Below, one piece after another: positions 36,695 through 46,607 of a stretch of DNA of 64,000 bases. Positions within the stretch are counted from its first letter, which is position 1. Every line of letters begins with the position of its first letter. The notes beneath the pieces were generated by a model. That model made no database searches. It saw nothing but the letters and a program-made list of their open reading frames with translations, and had not been told where the DNA came from. Source of the DNA: Bartonella sp. AU16XJBT (lineage in GTDB: Bacteria > Pseudomonadota > Alphaproteobacteria > Rhizobiales > Rhizobiaceae); contig NZ_JAQITF010000001.1 in assembly GCF_028618665.1 (NCBI RefSeq), positions 248,001 to 312,000 on the forward strand, written 5' to 3'. The position numbers and the translations under genes were made by a program.

Positions 36695-37165
36695 TGTGCA
36701 CTTATTCTTGAATGGGGGCACGACCTTCACGTAAAACAGAATGTCATTTGGTTGCATAGTTACGGGCTTGTTTTAAAGAGACATTTCTCAAAGCACACCC
36801 AAGCACATTTTACGGCGCTGACTTATGAATAGTATAACGATAAAGCTCCCATGGATAATATAAAATCTATAGAGCATTGCCATCTTTACGCTTGTGAAGG
36901 AGTAAGCCGGTATCATCATACTATTACTATTTGCCAGCCCCCAATATTGCGACATCCCTTCAGTCATTGAGACGGTTCATAAGAGGCGTTTTTTCCTTTC
37001 TTGTACAGTTTACCCATATGTTCGCTCCGCTTTTGACGTGCAAGCAAATGGTTTTGATTGATTGAACATAAATTGGATTTGAAATGAGAAAATCTTACGA
37101 TATTCGAGACTTTTATTTAATATGCAAAACAGGTATTTATCATTATAAATCAAAACTTTGACATT
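36695..37165 (-). repeat. Integrase-derived repeat, copy 10 (nearly full length)
   Basis: Leftward copy, among the most complete. It contains (on the plus strand) GAATGGGGGCACGACCTTCACG, TTACGGGCTTGTTTTAAAGA (the SLKQARK coding part), TTTACGCTTGTGAAGGAGTAAG, GGTATCATCATACTATTACT, GAGACGGTTCATAAGAGGCG, then TTTTGACGTGCAAGC, ATTTGAAATGAGAAAATCTT and ATCATTATAAATCAAAA. It begins at the amidotransferase stop codon, so its integrase 3' side points toward that gene. Confidence 0.85.
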
Positions 37166-37454
37166 GTTATCTTGTTTTACAGTAAAATAGTGTCGTTTAA
37201 GGTGAAAGAGAGAATACTCATGTAAAACTTTACATATAAGATGTTTTTTGTTAAAGAGTTTTCTTAAGGGGATCTTGCTTCTTGAGATCATGAGATGCTG
37301 TATTTTAGGACGATGAATTGTGGACACCATGAAGTGGTCAAAAAATAAAGCCCTATAGATTAAGAAGCTGGATTGTTTATAGATTGGTGAATGTTAAGAA
37401 TCTTTGTCCTTTTTAGGGTGGGGTGAAAATCAAAAGATAAAGAAAGTTTTAAAG

Positions 37455-38614
37455 TTGTCTACATCCTCTCAAATACCATCATCACAAAAAAGTTTTTCTT
37501 TGCGCTATTTATTTTGTGGACTGTTTTGTCTTGCTCTGATCCTTATTTATAGCGCTTTCTGGTTTTTTTTTCACGTAAAATAGAGAACTATGTCTCTGAT
37601 ATATCCGCAAAAGCATCTTCCGATAATATGGCGGCAGTGTGTGAGAATGTGCGTAAGGACGGTTATCCTTTACGTATCGGTGTGGTTTGTGACAAGTTTC
37701 AATTTTCTTGGCCTTTATATGGGGTTTCTTTATCGACGGGGCGTTTGACGGCTGGTGCACCAATTTATGCGCCGCATTTAGTTGAGTTTAATGTTGATTC
37801 TCCTGCATCAATTGTTTTTTCTGATAAAACTTCCATAGTATCCCGTTGGCGCAATTTGGTGATTGAAACAGAACCTTATTGGAAAACAGGTCAGACATTG
37901 AAGTTTATCGCTGAAGGGCTTGAATTTTCTCCTCTTTCCTCTTCGTTTGAGGATCAAAAGCTTCAAGAAGCAGCGGGATCACAGACGGCAGATAAAAAGA
38001 CAACACAACAAAGTGTTGAAGATCAGACATCTTTGCAAGATACTCCTGATGTGGCTGTTCAGAAGTTAAAGCCAAAAGATATCTCTCAAAAAATAACGGC
38101 AGAATTTTTACGTCTTGATCTTAAGCGTGAAAAGAATCATTTCTCAGGAAATATGACTTTTGACGGTTTTGATGTTTCTCCAATTTTTATCTCTTCTTTT
38201 GTTGAAGTTCCAAAAATTGATGGCAATTTGAAATGGATTTTAAATGATGTTTCTCTTCTGGCTGAAAATGAAGGAAAAAATTGGAAACAGCATCTCTATG
38301 GGAAAAGTGGCATTTTAAAGCATGGTGAATTGGCTTTTCATACAGGTGGTGGGATGCATATCAGTGGACCTTTTTCTTTTGATGATGAAGGATATTTGAC
38401 AGCAACATTTGAACTTGTTTGTATACAGCACATGAAGTTTCTTGAGACTTTGCAACACTTGTTTCCTGAAGAAGCGGATAATTTTCAAGCGTTATTTTTT
38501 ATTTTGAGTACACTTCCTAAAAATGCAGATGGCGCTCCCGTTCTTTCCTTGACTGTTAGCCATGGCTGGGTAAAACTGGGATTTTTAGAGCTTGGTCGTC
38601 TTGATCCACTTTAG
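37455..38614 (+). pseudogene. DUF2125 family protein, frameshifted in a T tract
   Basis: The open part (37628..38614, 328 codons) carries the DUF2125 body: VCENVRKDGYPLRIGVVCDKF near its start and HGWVKLGFLELGRLDPL at the end. Homologues have a membrane segment before it. Here that segment is encoded in the other frame: TTG 37455, then a polar stretch and CGLFCLALILIYSAFWFFF. The two frames meet at nine T (37563-37571). Ten T (or seven) would give one protein of about 387 residues, running WFFFSRKIENY. The family is a presumed periplasmic or outer-membrane-directed protein of unknown function. It may be a true pseudogene, a phase-variable gene or a sequence error in the homopolymer. Confidence 0.8.
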
Positions 38615-38689
38615 GTTTGAGAAGAAATTGGCAAGAGCGTCTGTATGGCAAGATATTGATTGATAAAAAGTGTTCACTGTTTTGCATGT

Positions 38690-39430
38690 TGAATGATAAT
38701 CTTGAATGATTCTCTCATCTCAATTCTGTTTATATTGAATCAAACAAAACTGTCCTTTTGCACTTCACAAATGGAAAAGCCATGCGGATCACTTGTCAAG
38801 AAAGGACTAAAAATACCTCTTATGAATCGTCTCAATGATTCAAGGGTTATCGGCAACATTAGGGACTGGCAAATAACAATGGTGTGATGGTGCTGGCTTA
38901 CTCCTTCACGAGCGTAAAGAGGGTGGTTGCTTAATGGACATTATACCATTCACGGGGGCCGTTGGCGCAAAATGGACTTGGGTGCGCTTTGAGAGATGTC
39001 TCTTTAAAACAAGCCCGTAAATATGCAACGCAGTATATTTGGGGTGCTTTGTTTTACGTGAAAGCTGTGATCCTCTTAAAAAATGTGATAAACAAAAGCG
39101 TGAGGGAATAAGAAATCCCCATTATTTTAAAGACATTGCTCTAGAGACTTTTGAAATCCGTAAAGCTAAATTAAAAAATGAAGGTAGCGATGGAACAAGT
39201 TTATCGCTTTAAAATTTCACGTTCTGCCTAAATTAGGTTGTCTAGCTGTTTCAGAGATTACACAAACAAATACATGTAATATCCCCGTTCCAGTTTAGCA
39301 TATAAAAGCTGAGACAGCTCGTAAAACACTGAACCGTTTTAATATTTATCTCAAATATGCTGCTGCATTAGGACTGAATGTTGATTTGCAAGCAACAGAA
39401 AAAGCACGCGCTCTCTTGGGAAAAAGCCAA
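38690..39430 (+). pseudogene. Tyrosine integrase (phage type, arm-binding/DUF4102 N-terminus), copy 11, longest remnant
   Basis: This is the best preserved source of the repeat family. In successive frames one reads TPLMN-type start (CCTCTTATGAATCGTCTC), DGAGLLLHERK, LRDVSLKQARKYATQYI, KREGIRNPHYFKDIALETFE, KLKNEGSDGTSLSL and FHVLPKLGCLAVSEITQT. After an in-frame TAG comes HIKAETARKTLNRFNIYLK and YAAALGLNVDLQATEKARAL. This is the N-terminal and core-binding half of a prophage integrase of the alphaproteobacterial type (the LRDVSLKEAR motif is its arm-binding domain). The catalytic half with R-H-R-Y is missing. At least two frameshifts and a stop make it nonfunctional. Confidence 0.88.
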
Positions 39431-39704
39431 CTTCTAAAGAAAGATGAATTGATTTTTCACATAGGTAGTAGGTTGCGTATTCATAAGCCTTTTTTATGAT
39501 AGAGCGAGCATATTGCGTATCTCTGTGTGGCTAATCTCTGAAATAGGTAAACAGCCTAGTTGGAGGAGAATATGAAGTCATAAAAGGGAAAATCAATGTC
39601 CATTTTTATAGTTATTTTTAATTTGATTGTATGTTTTTCAAAACTATTTACAGCCATGTCTTTTAAATAATGGATGATACATACGCTTTTGTTTTTTCTG
39701 TTCT

Positions 39705-40165
39705 TTAATGGGGGCATGCCCTCCACGTAAAACAAAGCATCCCAAACAAAATATACTGCGTTGCATATTTACGGGCTTGTTTTAAAGAGACATCTCTCAA
39801 AGTGCACCCAAGTCCATTTTGCGCCAACGCGCCCCCGTGAATGGTATAATGTCCATTGAGCACCATCCTCTTTACGCTTGTGAAGGAGTAAGCCGACACC
39901 ATCACACTATTACTACTTGCCAGCCCCTAATGTTGCGATAAGCCTTTGAGATAGTTCATAAGAGGCATTTTTAGTCCTTCCTTGATAAGTGATCTACTCT
40001 TGATTAAGTGATCTACATGGCTTTCTCATTCCCAACATGCAAGGGGGAGGATTTTGATTGATTCAATCTAAATAGATTTGAAATGAGAAAAACTTAAAAT
40101 ACTGTGTTTCTCCTTCAATATGCAAAATGATAAAGTTATGATTGTAAATCAAGGCATTATATTTT
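39705..40165 (-). repeat. Integrase-derived repeat, copy 12 (inverted partner of copy 11)
   Basis: Leftward copy reading the same 5' part as copy 11. The open frame at 39705..39905 includes LRDVSLKQARKYATQYILF, so this piece is little decayed. Upstream it keeps CCCAACATGCAAGG, GATTTTGATTGATTCAATC and TTTGAAATGAGAAAAACTTA. Arms of about 370 bp face each other across about 650 bp, which could form a large hairpin or promote recombination. It carries an extra short direct repeat (AAGTGATCTAC twice, about 39986-40020). Confidence 0.85.
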
Positions 40166-40337
40166 TATGATGAAGGATATTGAATAGCAGAATTTTAATT
40201 TTTTTGGTTCAATCCATAGGGATTCTTGAAACCGTGCTGCGTTTATTGTCTGCGCAAGCTTAATAATCTTTAAGCGTTATTTTAGGGATTGCTTTATCTA
40301 AAAATGCGGGTTGGTGTCCCCGTTCTTCCCTTGTTGA

Positions 40338-40605
40338 TTATAGCTTGCCAGCAGATTTTGTATATTTTGACTTAAGTTTTGTACCAATTCATTTTATTTC
40401 TAAATGATTTTTAAGGGGCTCTCAAAGGGTCTTTAAAGAGCTTTCAAAGCCTGTCATCCTTTTTGTGACAAAATTTCGATTTTTACCATTTTTTACATTT
40501 TTTCGATTTTCAGATGTCAAAATCCATTTTTACAAAACGCGCATTTAATAGTAAAAAAATAGATACATATCACTTCCTAATTTCATTTGGTATAAAACCT
40601 ATTGT
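40338..40605. repeat. Iteron-like segment, copy B (inverted relative to 12598-12830)
   Basis: Reverse complement of copy A with roughly three quarters identity judged by eye. The iteron-like units are at about 40411-40451 (AAGGGGCTCTCAAAGGGTCT, then TTTAAAGAGCTTTCAAAGC), matching the same units of copy A. No tRNA fragment accompanies it. Confidence 0.7.
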
Positions 40606-40619
40606 CAGATTACATGGAT

Positions 40620-40740
40620 ATTGGTCACGGATTGATAGAACAAGGATAAAAGCTTAGTCGTTTTGTTCTGCTTTTAAATCTGAAAGTTGATGTTTTTACG
40701 TTGAGAAATCAATTCTGTTGTCGTTTTGAAATTGTTACAA
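40620..40740 (-). repeat. Decayed second copy of the 3' end of gdh and flank
   Basis: The sequence around GTTGAGAAATCAATTCTGTTG resembles the end of the dehydrogenase gene at 40884-40945 (GTTGAGAAATCAATCCTGCTG), with similarity extending about 50 bases on the far side of the stop (CGTTTTGTTCTGCTTTT against CGTTTTATACTCATTTT). Offset is about 210 bases. It is more diverged than the holA copy. Confidence 0.65.
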
Positions 40741-40758
40741 GAAATTCTATTGTGATAA

Positions 40759-40814
40759 GGAACGGGAGTTTTATTTTTGGTGCTGCTCTATCTCAAAATC
40801 AAAACTCCCGCTCC
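40759..40814. repeat. Long hairpin downstream of gdh
   Basis: Arms GGAACGGGAGTTTTATTTTTG and CAAAATCAAAACTCCCGCTCC pair over about 20 bases with few mismatches around a 14-base loop. A third copy of the core, AATGGGAGTTTTT, lies at about 40848-40860. It stands 70 bases after the gdh stop in that gene's direction and could protect or end the transcript, although no U-run follows on either side. Confidence 0.6.
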
Positions 40815-40883
40815 ATCTTTATTGCTGGTTCGGCTATCGTGGGATAGAATGGGAGTTTTTGAGTGGGGCGTTTTATACTCATT

Positions 40884-43800
40884 TTAAGTTTGAAAGCCAA
40901 TATTTTGAAGTTGAGAAATCAATCCTGCTGCAAAAGTAAAACGAGAAATATTGAGATCATTTTCAATAAGAGCGCTAATGCGGTTTGTGATATTGTGAAT
41001 ATCATCTTCTTTTGTTTTTTTCCAAGTGGCAAAAGGATCCTCTTTTTTTCCATAATTTTTGAGGATTTTCATAACGATTTGTCGTAAGCTTTCGGAAACA
41101 TTTTCTTTGGCTTGGTTTAAAGCCATACTATCATAGTAATCTAGGATAGGAATTGTTCTTCTTGCTTCGTTAATTCGGTTTATACGAATGATCTGCGCAA
41201 GTGAAAAATAGATCCCTGCGGTTTTAATAAGATCGCTGTTGCTTTGTTTTGCAATTAAAGAAATATCACAAATGGTTGGAGCAGCTTCCAAAAGAGCTAA
41301 TTGTTTCGCTAATGCTTTTGGTGCTCCTTCTTCACTGTAGTGTCGTGCTTTTTCTTCAATTTTTTGCTTAATATCGTTATCGTTAGAATGCATAAGCTCT
41401 TTTTCAATAACACTACGGGCTTGTTTTATTGTTTTTACAATTTCTTCTAATGGATGTGAGAGATCCATGTTGTACAAACCCCAATTGGTTGTTTCAAAGA
41501 GCATTGGGGTCATTGCTGCGTAGAATTTGTTTTGGACAAGACCAGGTATTTTGTTATCAAGCTTATCAATTTGATCAGACAATTGAGGAATTTCAAAACC
41601 ATCACGGATGGCAATGAAAACGCGAATAATATTTTCAGCCTTTTGTTCTGTTGCATCGTGGAGTTGATTAACAAAAGTGGGACCGCCACGATTGACAATA
41701 TCGTTGGCAATCAGCGTTGCAATAATATTACGACGCAATTGATGGTTAATAACTTCCTTCTCAAAATTTTCTTGAATTTGGGTTGGAAAATAATTCAGCA
41801 AGGCTGCATTGAAATAGTGATCATCAACAATGGGGCTATTGGCAATTTCTTCTTTGAGCGTTAATTTAGCATAGGCAAAAATAACAGCAAGTTCTGGACG
41901 GATAAGACCTTTGCCTTGGGTTGTTCTTTGCCGTAAAACTTGCTCATCAGGAAGTACTTCAACTCTGCGATCGAGAAGCTTTTTTTGTTCCAAATCGTGC
42001 ATAAAGCGTATTTGATAGGGTAAATCAGCAGTGCTTTGACTTTCTGCTAAAGAAAGAGCAAGGGGTTGTAAATAATTGTTACGCAGGACGAGTTGTTCGA
42101 CTTGAGGCGTCATTTTTTTCAAGAGTTTATTGCGTTCTTCGCGGGTGAGTGTTTTAGCACGAAGGGCTGATGCAAGAACAATTTTGAGATTGACCTCAAT
42201 ATCAGAACAATTCACACCGGCAGAATTGTCAATGGCATCCGTATTGCAGCGACCACCATTTGAGACATATTCAATCCGTCCACGTTGCGTAACACCAAGA
42301 TTAGCGCCTTCGCCAATAATTTTTGCACGCACTTGTTCTCCGGTAATGCGTATTGCATCATTGGCACGATCACCTACTTGGGCATCACTTTCTGTTGTGG
42401 CGCGGATGTAAGTACCAATGCCACCAAACCATAAAAGATCAACAGGGGCTTTGAGAAGAGCAGAGATAATTTCAAAAGGGGTTCCTGTTTGTTTTTCGAA
42501 ACCAATAGCGCGTGCTGCTTCAGGTGAGAGCGTAATGATTTTTTCTTTTCGTGAGAAGATACCACCGCCCTTTGATAATTTACTTTGGTCGTAATCCTGC
42601 CAGCTTGAGCGAGGCAGTTTGAAGAGACGCATACGCTCTGCATAGCTTTCTTCTATGTTTGGATTTGGATCAATAAAGATATCGCGGTGATCAAAAGCAG
42701 CAATTAATTTTGTTTGTTTGGAAAGGAGCATTCCATTACCAAAGACATCACCAGACATATCGCCAACACCCACACAAGTGAAAGGCGTTGTTTGAGTATC
42801 GTGATTAAATGATTCTCGAAAATGTCTTTTGACGGCTTCCCATGCACCTTTCGCTGTAATACCAATGGCTTTGTGGTCATAGCCTGCTGAGCCGCCAGAG
42901 GCAAAAGCATCATCAAGCCAAAAATGGTTTGCTTGGCTGATGGCGTTGGCTGTATCAGAAAAGGTTGCTGTCCCTTTGTCTGCTGCGACAACAAAATAGG
43001 GGTCAGGATCATCATGACAGATGACATTGTGGGGCGCACTTATTTTGCCGTTAACCAGATTGTCTGTGATGGAGAGCAAAGCCGTGATAAAGTCCGTATA
43101 AGCTTGTCGTGCTGCTTCTATGATGAGAGCACGGTCATTTGTTTGAGGAAGGCGATGGGGATAGAATCCACCTTTTGCACCCGCAGGAACAATAACGGCA
43201 TTTTTAACTTGTTGGGCTTTGACTAAGCTGAGCACTTCGGTGCGATAATCTAATGCGCGGTCAGACCAACGAATTCCGCCACGAGCAATAGGGCCAAAAC
43301 GCAAATGGACCCCTTCAACTTCTGGTCCATAAACAAAAATTTCTCGATAAGGGCGTGGTTCAGGCAAACCTTCAATTTGGCGCGGATTTAATTTGGTGGC
43401 TAAAATACGCCGTGGACTGCCATCGCTAAGAGGTGTAAAGGCATTTGTTCGTAAACTCGCATCGATAAGATTACAATATCGGCGTAAGATGAGATCATCA
43501 TCTAAACCAGATACTTTCCGCAATTTTTCTTCGATGCGCTTTTGAATAACCTGTTGGTTTTTTGCCCGTTCTTTTTCCGTATGGCTTTGATGAAATTTGA
43601 AATGAAATAAAGCATAAAGCTCTTTGGTAATGTCAGGATAAGCATTTAAAGTTTGGGCGACGCGGTCTTGCGAATAAGGAATTCCAGCTTGTTGGAGATA
43701 GCGCCCGTAATGGCGCAAAATAACAATTTCATGCCAATCAAGCTCAGCAGTTTGGGTGAGGGCATTAAAGGCGTCATTATCAGCATTTTGTGCCCAAATG

Positions 43801-45599
43801 GCTTCAAAGGTTTCGGCAAGCTTTTGACCGTCTTTTTCAAAATCGATACAGAGTTGGAAAATACTTTCTAGTTGCATATCATGAAGATATACGGATTGTC
43901 CGTTGCCATTTGGTAATTCAAGCGTTTGTTCCGCGATAACGCGAAATCCCATATTTTCAAGTAGTGGTACACGTTTGGAAAGAGCAAGGGCTTTATGGCG
44001 GTGAAAGAGCCGAAGAGAAATGTTCTGTTTTTCTTTGTTTTGCGCGTGATAAAAGGTCACGAAAAGAGGCTTCTTATCATGAAGACTTAGAATATGTCCA
44101 GCATCTTTAATGGCATCTTCCGCTGAGAATAAATCACGATAGCTGTTGGGAAATTCACTGGCTAGACGGGTTTGTGGCTCTGTTGTTTTGTGGGTAAGAG
44201 CGAAGGTTTGAACACTATCTTCCCAACTTTGTGCGATTGAACGTACATGTTGTTCAAGGGTGGTGCGCTCATGAAGTGGAACAGTTTCGCTACCTTTGCG
44301 ATGGATAATATAATAGACACGGATAAGGGTGCTTTCTAAAAATAGCGGATAGGATTCAAAAAAGTCGCCTTTATAAAGCTCAACAAAATGTTCGCCAACT
44401 TTTTCACGGAGGCTGCTGCTGTATTGGTCACGTGGTACATAGACAAGGATAGAAACAAAGCGACCAAAAGAATCAGTGTGGACAAGCACCCGCAAACGTG
44501 GACGTTCGTCGAGTTGCAGGATAAGTTTGGCATTTTCTGTTAATGTATCAACATCCGTACGAAACATTTCATCTCTTGGATAGGTTTCTAAAACACTGAT
44601 GAGTGCTTTTCCAGAATAGTCAGTACGATTGTATCCAAGGCGTTGAATGATGGTTTGGGCTTTTTCTTTTAAGAAAGGAATTTGCAAAATAGAGCGCGTA
44701 TAAGCTGAAGAGGTAAAAAGCCCTACAATGCGTAATTCTCCGCAGAGTTGGTCTTCTTTATCAAAGATTTTAAGACCAATATAATCAAGCCAAACAGAAC
44801 GGTGAATTTTGGAGCGGCTGTTCGCTTTTGTCACAATAAACAGGTTATCACTTTCCATAAAGGATAAGACTTCCTGAGGAGGTTCTTTCATACTTTCATC
44901 ATCAACAATATGAATAGAAGCATCCGCGAGTATACCAAGTTCAATGTTACTCGCTGTAAAGGATTTTATAGGTTTTTGATCTTTGATGAAGTTGTAAGTG
45001 CGCATGCCAAGGAAGATGAAATTATCGTCTGTAAGCCAGTGAAGAAATTCAATAGCCTTTTCGCCTTCTTGTTTGTAGTGTGATGGAAGGCTTGTTTGAT
45101 AGGCATGAATATGCTTTTCAACTTCTTCAAGCATAGGTTTCCAGTCTTGTACAGCAGCATTAACCTGCTCAAGAACTAAGGTGAGTTCATTTTCAAGTTT
45201 TTGTATCTGTTGTTCGTTTAACGACTCGATGTGAATTTGCATCAGACTGATGCGTTTTCCAGAAGCACAATCAAGAATGGGGTGTGCAATCAAATAAATA
45301 TGGTTTTTATGTTGATTGAAGACATTTAAAATAGAATCGAGAAGGAAGGGTTTGTTATCATTGACAAGAGTGATAATAGTTATAGGTTTGTTATTGCGGG
45401 TCAAATTTTGTTCAAAGCAGATGGTATTTTTTCCTGCTTGATGGAGATTGAAAGCTCTTACTGCGATGGCTGCTGCTTTTTGAAGTTCTTTATTTTCGTA
45501 ATAAACAATATCTTCTTTATCGGTTTGAGCAAAAAGGATCTTTTCTATTTTGTTTGGTGTGTTTTTTGTTTCTATTGTTTTTTGTTGTAACACATTCAC
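40884..45599 (-). CDS. gdhB: NAD-specific glutamate dehydrogenase, large (180 kDa) type
   Basis: This enzyme deaminates glutamate to 2-oxoglutarate and feeds amino acids into the TCA cycle, matching Bartonella's amino acid-based catabolism. The 1571-residue chain has the length of the L_180 family. The N-terminal ~680 residues contain ACT-like regulatory modules (ITLVNDNKPFLLDSILNVF; VLVHTDSFGRFVSILVYVPRD). The catalytic region holds LRFGPIARGGIRWSDRALDYRTEVL, KNAVIVPAGAKGGFYP (catalytic lysines), GVGDMSGDVFGNGMLLS, FIDPNPN, RIIGEGANLGVTQRGR (as AKIIGEGANLG) and NTDAIDNSAGVNCSD. The C-terminal ~400 residues are helical. It is one leftward gene; 272 bases separate it from the divergent carbonic anhydrase gene. 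Confidence 0.95.
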   Translation of the reverse strand: MNVLQQKTIETKNTPNKIEKILFAQTDKEDIVYYENKELQKAAAIAVRAFNLHQAGKNTICFEQNLTRNNKPITIITLVNDNKPFLLDSILNVFNQHKNHIYLIAHPILDCASGKRISLMQIHIESLNEQQIQKLENELTLVLEQVNAAVQDWKPMLEEVEKHIHAYQTSLPSHYKQEGEKAIEFLHWLTDDNFIFLGMRTYNFIKDQKPIKSFTASNIELGILADASIHIVDDESMKEPPQEVLSFMESDNLFIVTKANSRSKIHRSVWLDYIGLKIFDKEDQLCGELRIVGLFTSSAYTRSILQIPFLKEKAQTIIQRLGYNRTDYSGKALISVLETYPRDEMFRTDVDTLTENAKLILQLDERPRLRVLVHTDSFGRFVSILVYVPRDQYSSSLREKVGEHFVELYKGDFFESYPLFLESTLIRVYYIIHRKGSETVPLHERTTLEQHVRSIAQSWEDSVQTFALTHKTTEPQTRLASEFPNSYRDLFSAEDAIKDAGHILSLHDKKPLFVTFYHAQNKEKQNISLRLFHRHKALALSKRVPLLENMGFRVIAEQTLELPNGNGQSVYLHDMQLESIFQLCIDFEKDGQKLAETFEAIWAQNADNDAFNALTQTAELDWHEIVILRHYGRYLQQAGIPYSQDRVAQTLNAYPDITKELYALFHFKFHQSHTEKERAKNQQVIQKRIEEKLRKVSGLDDDLILRRYCNLIDASLRTNAFTPLSDGSPRRILATKLNPRQIEGLPEPRPYREIFVYGPEVEGVHLRFGPIARGGIRWSDRALDYRTEVLSLVKAQQVKNAVIVPAGAKGGFYPHRLPQTNDRALIIEAARQAYTDFITALLSITDNLVNGKISAPHNVICHDDPDPYFVVAADKGTATFSDTANAISQANHFWLDDAFASGGSAGYDHKAIGITAKGAWEAVKRHFRESFNHDTQTTPFTCVGVGDMSGDVFGNGMLLSKQTKLIAAFDHRDIFIDPNPNIEESYAERMRLFKLPRSSWQDYDQSKLSKGGGIFSRKEKIITLSPEAARAIGFEKQTGTPFEIISALLKAPVDLLWFGGIGTYIRATTESDAQVGDRANDAIRITGEQVRAKIIGEGANLGVTQRGRIEYVSNGGRCNTDAIDNSAGVNCSDIEVNLKIVLASALRAKTLTREERNKLLKKMTPQVEQLVLRNNYLQPLALSLAESQSTADLPYQIRFMHDLEQKKLLDRRVEVLPDEQVLRQRTTQGKGLIRPELAVIFAYAKLTLKEEIANSPIVDDHYFNAALLNYFPTQIQENFEKEVINHQLRRNIIATLIANDIVNRGGPTFVNQLHDATEQKAENIIRVFIAIRDGFEIPQLSDQIDKLDNKIPGLVQNKFYAAMTPMLFETTNWGLYNMDLSHPLEEIVKTIKQARSVIEKELMHSNDNDIKQKIEEKARHYSEEGAPKALAKQLALLEAAPTICDISLIAKQSNSDLIKTAGIYFSLAQIIRINRINEARRTIPILDYYDSMALNQAKENVSESLRQIVMKILKNYGKKEDPFATWKKTKEDDIHNITNRISALIENDLNISRFTFAAGLISQLQNIGFQT

Positions 45600-45871
45600 T
45601 CTCCCTTTTTGCTCTTTGGGTCTTTTCTTGTTTTCATTATTTAAGAGCAGACCATTATATTTTCCTACACTGTAACACTTTCTTCCTAAAGAAAACAGCT
45701 CTTTATTTGGAAAGAATGACTTTGTTTTTGTTATTTTTTAGTAATAATTTACACTTTTAAAGAAATATTTTACATCAATGAAGGGGCCTTTTTAGTATTT
45801 TTGTATGTTAATAGTTTGTTTTTCTAATTATATGAAATGAAAGTAAAGAGAGAATTAGAAGTAAAGAGAGA

Positions 45872-46528
45872 ATGACCCGTTTACCAGAAAGACTTTTAAG
45901 TGGTTACCAAAACTTTATAAATAATCATTTTTCATATAAAACAGCACATTATCAGCAATTGGCGATTGAGGGGCAGAAGCCTGAAGTTTTGGTTATTGCT
46001 TGTTGTGATTCGCGTGCTATCCCAGAAATGATTTTCGATGCTAAACCAGGGGAAATTTTCACCTTACGCAACGTGGCAAATGTGGTTCCTCCTTTTTCTC
46101 CTGATAACAAATATCATGCAACATCAGCGGCTCTTGAATATGCCGTGCAATTGCTTGAGGTGGAACATATTGTTGTTTTTGGTCATGCCCATTGTGGAGG
46201 CGTTCGTACCGCTCTTAAGGAGACGTATAAATCTTTATCGTCAAATGATTTTATTGGCCAATGGATTAGTCTTTTAGCGCCAGCCGCAGAAATCGTTTTG
46301 AATAATAAGTCGCTGTCTTGGCCAGAAAAACAAACCGCTTTAGAGCAGCTTTCTATTCGCCATTCGTTGAGAAATTTAGAGACGTTTCCGTGGATAAAGT
46401 TCCGCAAAGATCAAGGTATTTTAACACTGCATGGGGTTTGGTTTGATATCTCTAGCGGGAAATTATGGCGTATGGAACAGGAAACAGGTTGTTTTATGTG
46501 TGTTGAAGTTGAAAGTCTTAAAGTGTAG
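45872..46528 (+). CDS. Beta-class carbonic anhydrase
   Basis: This zinc enzyme interconverts CO2 and bicarbonate, needed for carboxylases such as AccABCD at low CO2. The product is 218 residues. Zinc ligands and the dyad are visible in VIACCDSRAIPE (Cys, Asp-Arg pair, about residues 47-57) and FGHAHCGGVRTAL (His, Cys, about 106-118), with TLRNVANVVPP between them and HGVWFDISSGKLW near the C-terminus. The start is ATG 45872 after TAAAGAGAGA. It is divergent from gdh. The gene is separate from the ffh group, which begins about 80 bases downstream with its own promoter. Confidence 0.93.
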   Translation: MTRLPERLLSGYQNFINNHFSYKTAHYQQLAIEGQKPEVLVIACCDSRAIPEMIFDAKPGEIFTLRNVANVVPPFSPDNKYHATSAALEYAVQLLEVEHIVVFGHAHCGGVRTALKETYKSLSSNDFIGQWISLLAPAAEIVLNNKSLSWPEKQTALEQLSIRHSLRNLETFPWIKFRKDQGILTLHGVWFDISSGKLWRMEQETGCFMCVEVESLKV

Positions 46529-46576
46529 TATTTGTTGTTTTTATTTCTTCGTATAAAAAGACATTTTATGATAAAA

Positions 46577-46605
46577 CTTGACAAAGCTGGGGTTTTATTG
46601 TTTGA
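46577..46605 (+). promoter_or_regulatory. Likely promoter of the ffh leader
   Basis: CTTGAC at 46577-46582, a full alphaproteobacterial -35 box, is followed after 17 bases by GTTTGA, a poor -10. It is placed so that transcription would begin near 46608, where the first leader stem starts. Confidence 0.45.
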
Positions 46606-46607
46606 AG

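Noticed and set aside
36695..40860. CRISPR array or insertion sequence in the repeat-rich block
   Set aside because: Repeats are few, long, divergent and contain integrase coding traces; no regular short repeats with spacers, no transposase and no terminal inverted repeats with target duplication were seen.
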